A stretch of DNA of 64,000 nt from Streptomyces sp. NBC_01428 (lineage in GTDB: Bacteria; Actinomycetota; Actinomycetes; Streptomycetales; Streptomycetaceae), in NCBI RefSeq assembly GCF_036231965.1, contig NZ_CP109499.1, positions 6,138,001-6,202,000 on the forward strand. The letters run 5' to 3'. This document shows, piece after piece, positions 59,820 through 64,000 of the stretch. The notes beneath the pieces were generated by a model, which worked only from the letters and a program-made list of their open reading frames with translations, searched no databases and was not told where the DNA came from. The position numbers and the translations under genes were made by a program. The first letter of the stretch is position 1. Each line of letters opens with the position of its first letter.

Positions 59820-61283
59820 TCAGGCGGCCGTGCTGTCCTGGGCCCGGACGCCCACCGGTTCCGCCACCTCCGGCGCCTCCAGCAGGCGGGCGGTGCGGTC
59901 GGCGGTGCCGCGGGCCCAGCGTCCGCTGGTGAGCGCGCCGAGGACGAGGACGGCGAGGCCGCAGGCGGTGATGATCCACCAGCCGGGGCGGGCCGCGGAG
60001 ACGAACGTGGCGCGGTAGGCGGAGGCATGGATGCCGGAGGCGAGGGCCGCGCCGATGACGGCGACACCGAGGGTGCCGCCGATCTGGCGGCTGGTGGAGG
60101 CGACGGCCGCGGCGACGCCGGCCTGGGTGCGGGGCATGCCGGAGACGGCGGTGTTGGTGATGGGGGCGTTGACGAAGCCGAAGCCGAGGCCGAAGAAGAC
60201 GTAGCCGATGACGAGCGTGACGTTCGACGTCTCGGCCTCGAAGGCGGCGAACAGGACGCCGCTGATGGTCATGGCGACGCCGGCGATCAGCAGGGACATG
60301 CGGGGGCCGCGGCTGCCGACGAGGCGTCCGGAGACGGGCGCGCAGACGAAGCAGAGGGCGGCCATCGGGAGCATCCACAGGCCGGCGTGCAGGGCGTCGA
60401 GGCCGCGGACGTTCTGCAGGTAGAGCGTCGACAGGAACAGGAAGCCGCTGAGGGCGGCGAACGCGCTGACCGCGATGACGGTCGCGCCGCTGAACGGGGC
60501 CGAGCGGAAGAAGCGCAGGTCGATGAGGGGTTCGTCGCGGCGGGGCTCGTACCACAGGAGGCCGAGCAGGGCGGCGAGGGCGATCGCGCCGAAGGCGAGG
60601 GTGTGGGCGAGGCCGGAGGTGGGCGCCTCGATGATCGCGTAGGTGAGGGAGCCGAGGAGCGCGATGACGAGGAGCTGGCCGACCGGGTCGGGGCGGCGGG
60701 CCTTGGGGGCGCGGGACTCGGGGACGAAGCGCAGGGTCAGCAGGAGGGCGGCGAGGCCGACGGGCAGGTTGATCCAGAAGATGGAGCGCCAGCCGACGGT
60801 GTCGACGAGCAGTCCGCCGACGAGGGGGCCCGCGGCCATCGAGATGCCGACGACGGCGCCCCACACGCCGATCGCGCGGGCGCGTTCGCGGGGGTCGGTG
60901 AAGGTGTTCGTGATGATCGACATCGCGACGGGGTTGAGCATCGAGCCGCCGACGGCCTGGATCATCCGGAAGACGATGAGGGTGTCGAGGCTCGGGGCCA
61001 GGGAGCAGAGCACCGAGCCGATGGTGAACAGGACGAGGCCCGCCATGAAGACCTTGCGGCGGCCGATGCGGTCGGCGGTGGAGCCCGCGAGCATCAGCAG
61101 GGAGGCCAGCACCAGGGTGTACGCGTCGATCGTCCATTGCATGCCCGCGACGCTCGCGTGCAGTTCCCTCTGCATCGAGGGGAGGGCGACGTTCAGGATG
61201 GTGACGTCGAGGCTCACGATCAGCAGACTCATGCAGCAGATCGCGAGCACCAGCATGCGGTGGCGGTGGCTGAGCTCAGGCAT
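59820..61283 (-). CDS. DHA2-type MFS drug exporter
   Basis: 487-residue 14-helix major facilitator. SLDVTILNVALPSMQRELHAS, AGSTADRIGRRKVFMAGL (loop 2-3), IQAVGGSMLNPVAMSII and GISMAAGPLVGGLLVDT identify the family. ATG 61283 follows directly from the conserved N-terminus (MPELSHRHRMLVLAICCMS), with no extra leader. It is divergent from the dus gene, with only 96 bases between start codons, and has no adjacent regulator of its own strand; the XRE gene converges on its end. Confidence 0.92.
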   Translation of the reverse strand: MPELSHRHRMLVLAICCMSLLIVSLDVTILNVALPSMQRELHASVAGMQWTIDAYTLVLASLLMLAGSTADRIGRRKVFMAGLVLFTIGSVLCSLAPSLDTLIVFRMIQAVGGSMLNPVAMSIITNTFTDPRERARAIGVWGAVVGISMAAGPLVGGLLVDTVGWRSIFWINLPVGLAALLLTLRFVPESRAPKARRPDPVGQLLVIALLGSLTYAIIEAPTSGLAHTLAFGAIALAALLGLLWYEPRRDEPLIDLRFFRSAPFSGATVIAVSAFAALSGFLFLSTLYLQNVRGLDALHAGLWMLPMAALCFVCAPVSGRLVGSRGPRMSLLIAGVAMTISGVLFAAFEAETSNVTLVIGYVFFGLGFGFVNAPITNTAVSGMPRTQAGVAAAVASTSRQIGGTLGVAVIGAALASGIHASAYRATFVSAARPGWWIITACGLAVLVLGALTSGRWARGTADRTARLLEAPEVAEPVGVRAQDSTAA

Positions 61284-61379
61284 TCCGTCAGCGTACGCCG
61301 ACGTCGATAGTGTGTCTAACTAATGACCTCTACACGATCTTCTGCGCGGGCACCCGGCGCCGTACGCCACAATGGGGGA

Positions 61380-62531
61380 ATGCCCACGCCCACGTCCACC
61401 GTGAACTCCGTGCTGTCGATCGGTCCCCACCAGGTGCAGCCGCCCGTCGTCCTCGCCCCCATGGCGGGCATCACGAACGCGCCGTTCCGCACCCTGTGCC
61501 GGGAATTCAGCGGCGGCAAGGGTCTCTTCGTCAGCGAGATGATCACGACGCGGGCGCTGGTCGAGCGCAACGAGAAGACCATGCAGCTGATCCACTTCGA
61601 CGCGAGCGAGACGCCCCGCTCGATCCAGCTGTACGGCGTCGACCCCGCCACCGTCGGCAAGGCCGTCCGCATGATCGCGGAGGAGGGCCTCGCCGACCAC
61701 ATCGACCTCAACTTCGGCTGCCCGGTCCCCAAGGTGACCCGCAAGGGCGGCGGCTCCGCGCTGCCCTACAAGCGCCGCCTGCTGCGCGCGATCCTCCGCG
61801 AGGCCGTCAGCGGCGCCGGGGACCTGCCCGTCACCATGAAGATGCGCAAGGGCATCGACGACGACCACATCACCTTCCTCGACGCCGGACGCATCGCGGT
61901 CGAGGAGGGCGTGACCGCGATCGCCCTGCACGGCCGGACCGCCGCCCAGCACTACGGCGGCACCGCCGACTGGGACGCCATCGCCCGGCTGAAGGAGCAC
62001 GTGCCGGAGATCCCCGTCCTCGGCAACGGCGACATCTGGTCCGCCGACGACGCGCTGCGGATGGTCCGCGAGACCGGCTGCGACGGCGTCGTCGTGGGCC
62101 GCGGCTGCCTCGGCCGGCCCTGGCTGTTCGGCGACCTGGTCGCCGCGTTCGAGGGCCGCGAGGAGTACGCCCGTCCGACGCTGCGCGAGGTCGCGGCCGT
62201 CATGGTCCGGCACGCCACCCTGCTCGGCGAGTGGATCGGCGACGAGGCGCGCGGCGTCATCGACTTCCGCAAGCACGTCGCCTGGTACCTGAAGGGCTTC
62301 TCCGTCGGCTCCGAGATGCGCAAGCGCCTCGCGATCACCTCCTCGCTCGCCGAACTCTCCGACGGGCTCGCCGAGCTGGACCTCGACCAGGAGTGGCCCG
62401 CCGGCGCCGACGGCCCCCGCGGCCGCACCTCCGGCAACAACCGCGTCGTCCTGCCGGACGGCTGGCTCAAGGACCCCTACGACTGCGCCGGCGTCGGCGA
62501 GGACGCGGAACTCGACACCTCCGGCGGCTGA
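61380..62531 (+). CDS. dus: tRNA-dihydrouridine synthase
   Basis: 383-residue FMN-dependent Dus. VVLAPMAGITNAPFRTLCRE opens the barrel; LNFGCPVPKVTRKGGGSAL contains the catalytic Cys, MKMRKGIDDDH and ALHGRTAAQHYGG follow, and GNGDIWSADDA with VVGRGCLGRPWLF are the FMN phosphate loops. Dus reduces uridines in tRNA D-loops with NADPH. ATG 61380 (MPTPTSTVN) is chosen because GGGGGA sits directly in front, rather close; ATG 61323 would add 19 residues. Confidence 0.95.
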   Translation: MPTPTSTVNSVLSIGPHQVQPPVVLAPMAGITNAPFRTLCREFSGGKGLFVSEMITTRALVERNEKTMQLIHFDASETPRSIQLYGVDPATVGKAVRMIAEEGLADHIDLNFGCPVPKVTRKGGGSALPYKRRLLRAILREAVSGAGDLPVTMKMRKGIDDDHITFLDAGRIAVEEGVTAIALHGRTAAQHYGGTADWDAIARLKEHVPEIPVLGNGDIWSADDALRMVRETGCDGVVVGRGCLGRPWLFGDLVAAFEGREEYARPTLREVAAVMVRHATLLGEWIGDEARGVIDFRKHVAWYLKGFSVGSEMRKRLAITSSLAELSDGLAELDLDQEWPAGADGPRGRTSGNNRVVLPDGWLKDPYDCAGVGEDAELDTSGG

Positions 62532-62793
62532 ACCCCGGCCGCGGGTCACAGGCCGCCACCGGCCGCGGGTAGCAGGCGCCCACCGCCCTCCGGCGGATTG
62601 CCCGGCCCTCCCGGACCGGACCGGACCGGGACTCACGGCTCCCCGCCAGGCCCGGACAGCCCACCCGGCCCGCCGGGACCCCGGTACGACAGCGGGCGCT
62701 CACGGTCCGACCCGCAGCCGCGCCCGGACGGCCCGCCGCGCCTCGGCACGGAGTCCCCGCCTCGGCGCACCGCCCCGCACAGCACGCGGCGGT
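62532..62793. repeat. Convergent intergenic region with short direct repeats
   Basis: No gene. Two imperfect 24-base copies beginning CCGGCCGCGGGT (about 62536-62560 and 62560-62583) are followed by repeated GGACC units near 62615-62635. The remainder is GC-rich; the terminator listed next ends the gap. Confidence 0.5.
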
Positions 62794-62821
62794 GCGCGGA
62801 CCGGCCCCGACCGGTCCGCGC
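62794..62821. terminator. Bidirectional stem-loop before the debranching-like gene
   Basis: GCGCGGACCGG (62794-62804) pairs perfectly with CCGGTCCGCGC (62811-62821) around CCCCGA, between the convergent dus and glycosidase genes. Confidence 0.72.
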
Positions 62822-62845
62822 GTTCCCCCGCCCCCGCGGCGGACC

Positions 62846-64000
62846 TCAGGCGCCGCCGACCGCCGTGAGCAGAGCCAGGGGAGCCGCCGCCGAGCGGGAC
62901 TCCCGGACGCAGGCGTGCGGGTACGGCACCGGTTCGGCGTGGGTCTCCCGGTCGTAGCCCGCGAGGACCTCGGGCAGCCGGTGGCCGGCCGCCGTCGCCG
63001 CGTCCACCAGCCCGTGGGCCACCGTCCGGGCCTCGTCGTGCAGGCCGTACCGGGAGAGCCCCAGCGTGATGAGCGCGTTGTCGTGCGGCCAGACCGAACC
63101 GCGGTGGTACGACAGCGGGTGGTACGCCGACTGGCCCGAGGCGAGGGTGCGGACGCCCCAGCCGGAGAAGAAGTCCGGCTCCAGCAGCCGGCGGCCCACC
63201 AGCTCGCCGTACTCCTTGTCGAGCAGCCCCGACCACAGCAGATGGCCCGCGTCCGAGGCCAGCGCGTCGACGTGCCGGCCGTCACCGTCCAACGCCAGCG
63301 CGGGGAAGGCGTGTTCACTCATCCAGAAGTCCCGCTGGAAGCGGTCGCGCAGGTCGGCGGCGGCCTGCTCCAGAAGCGCCGCGTACACCTCGTCGTCCCA
63401 GACGGTCCGGGCGAGATGCGCGGTGCGGCGCAGCGCGTCGTACGCGTACCCCTGCGCGCCCGCCGCCATCACCGGCCCGCTCGGACGGCTGCCGTCGGCC
63501 GAGCACATCGCGCCGGGGGAGTCCTTCCAGTTCTGGTTGGCGAGGCCGCCGCCGTCCGCGCGGTAGACGAGATAGCCGCGCGAGGTCAGCCCGCCGTGGT
63601 CCAGCATCCAGCCGATCGCCGCACGGGCGTTGGACTCCAGCCTGCGGGCGAGGGACGCGTCGCCGGTCTGCTCCGTGTACGCGCCGAGCAGCACCAGGAA
63701 CAGCGGAGTCGCGTCCACCGAACCGTAGTAGCGGCCGTACGGCACCTGCCCGAAGTGAGCGAGTTCGCCGTGCCGCACCTCGTGCACGATCTTGCCGGGC
63801 TGCGCGACCGTGTCCGCCCCGACCTCGACGGCCTGGGTCGCGGCGAGCGCGGGCAGCGTCGCGGCGGCGAGCTGCGGCCGGTAGGGCAGGGCGAAGAGCG
63901 AGGTGAGCAGGGCGTCCCGGCCCAGCAGGGTGAGGAACCAGGGGACTCCGGCGGCCGGCACCCGCAGCTCCTCGCCGTCCGGGCCGCGGGCCGGGACCTG
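62846..64000 (-). CDS. Glycogen-debranching-enzyme-like protein, N-terminus beyond window
   Basis: The 385 C-terminal residues are present. PWFLTLLGRDALLTSLF, GKIVHEVRHGELAHF, YYGSVDATPLFLVLLGAY, GLANQNWKDSPGAMCSADG and HRGSVWPHDNALITLGLSRYG are the (alpha/alpha)6-barrel motifs of the GDE/amylo-alpha-1,6-glucosidase-like family, with likely catalytic acids in GRDA, DATP and WPHDN. An N-terminal domain is expected upstream of the window. Substrate may be glycogen, maltodextrin or trehalose-type glucans; the fragment cannot tell. Confidence 0.88.
   Translation of the reverse strand, partial: QVPARGPDGEELRVPAAGVPWFLTLLGRDALLTSLFALPYRPQLAAATLPALAATQAVEVGADTVAQPGKIVHEVRHGELAHFGQVPYGRYYGSVDATPLFLVLLGAYTEQTGDASLARRLESNARAAIGWMLDHGGLTSRGYLVYRADGGGLANQNWKDSPGAMCSADGSRPSGPVMAAGAQGYAYDALRRTAHLARTVWDDEVYAALLEQAAADLRDRFQRDFWMSEHAFPALALDGDGRHVDALASDAGHLLWSGLLDKEYGELVGRRLLEPDFFSGWGVRTLASGQSAYHPLSYHRGSVWPHDNALITLGLSRYGLHDEARTVAHGLVDAATAAGHRLPEVLAGYDRETHAEPVPYPHACVRESRSAAAPLALLTAVGGA

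Noticed and set aside
1..64000. CRISPR array, prophage, insertion sequence, tRNA or biosynthetic gene cluster
   Set aside because: No regular repeat-spacer array, transposase, phage structural gene, cloverleaf or PKS/NRPS module was seen on either strand.

Overview
The window is a high-GC actinobacterial chromosome segment, almost certainly from Streptomyces. Evidence: GC-rich third codon positions in nearly every gene, many GTG starts, HrcA/CIRCE, the order PhoH-YbeY-CorC-Era, RecO-UppS-Zur-glycyl-tRNA synthetase, a tricorn-type protease, a Streptomyces-like leuA leader peptide, and chitinase promoter repeats of the DasR type. No tRNA, rRNA, CRISPR array, insertion sequence, prophage or antibiotic cluster was recognised. 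The clearest mobile element is an intein inside phoH.

Layout. 1-12.4 kb is mostly housekeeping: a DUF3097 protein (cut by the window edge) and a metallo-hydrolase diverge from CIRCE-hrcA-dnaJ, followed by a nitronate monooxygenase-like enzyme, RsmE, a VOC protein, a lipoprotein, tricorn protease, a HIT protein, a ribonuclease Z-like enzyme and an adenine/adenosine deaminase. 12.4-26.4 kb holds an MFS exporter with a pentapeptide-repeat tail, a PfkB kinase, phoH (with intein), ybeY, corC, a MmcQ/YjbR protein, an MFS/XRE pair, a dead cytidine-deaminase-like protein, era, a stand-alone PII protein and an XRE/oxidoreductase pair. 26.4-33.5 kb holds an MFS/beta-glucosidase operon, an emfourin/M4 protease pair, leuA with its leader, and a TerB-like zinc-ribbon protein.

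33.7-42.8 kb is a candidate sialoglycan-use locus: secreted sialidase, a lyase of the DHDPS/N-acetylneuraminate lyase family, a Dpp-type ABC importer in which one permease is fused to one ATPase, a Tat-type lipoprotein binding protein and a divergent FadR-type regulator with an operator-like site. 43-52.2 kb holds a phosphatase-like protein, a PIG-L deacetylase, two small coupled genes, recO, uppS and a znuA-znuC-znuB-zur operon preceded by two Zur-box-like sequences, an 11-bp tandem repeat and glyS.

52.2-64 kb is more accessory: a GH18 chitinase with two DasR-like sites, an aldo/keto reductase and TetR regulator behind a 16-bp perfect inverted repeat, a small zinc-finger-like protein, an M14 carboxypeptidase whose only plausible start is CTG, an MFS/XRE pair, another DHA2 exporter, a tRNA-dihydrouridine synthase and the end of a glycogen-debranching-like enzyme.

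The strongest single observation is the PhoH intein: it begins with Ala and carries the Trp/Cys/Thr triplet of class 3 inteins together with a two-motif LAGLIDADG endonuclease. All functional calls rest on reading the sequence and on remembered family motifs; no database search was run.
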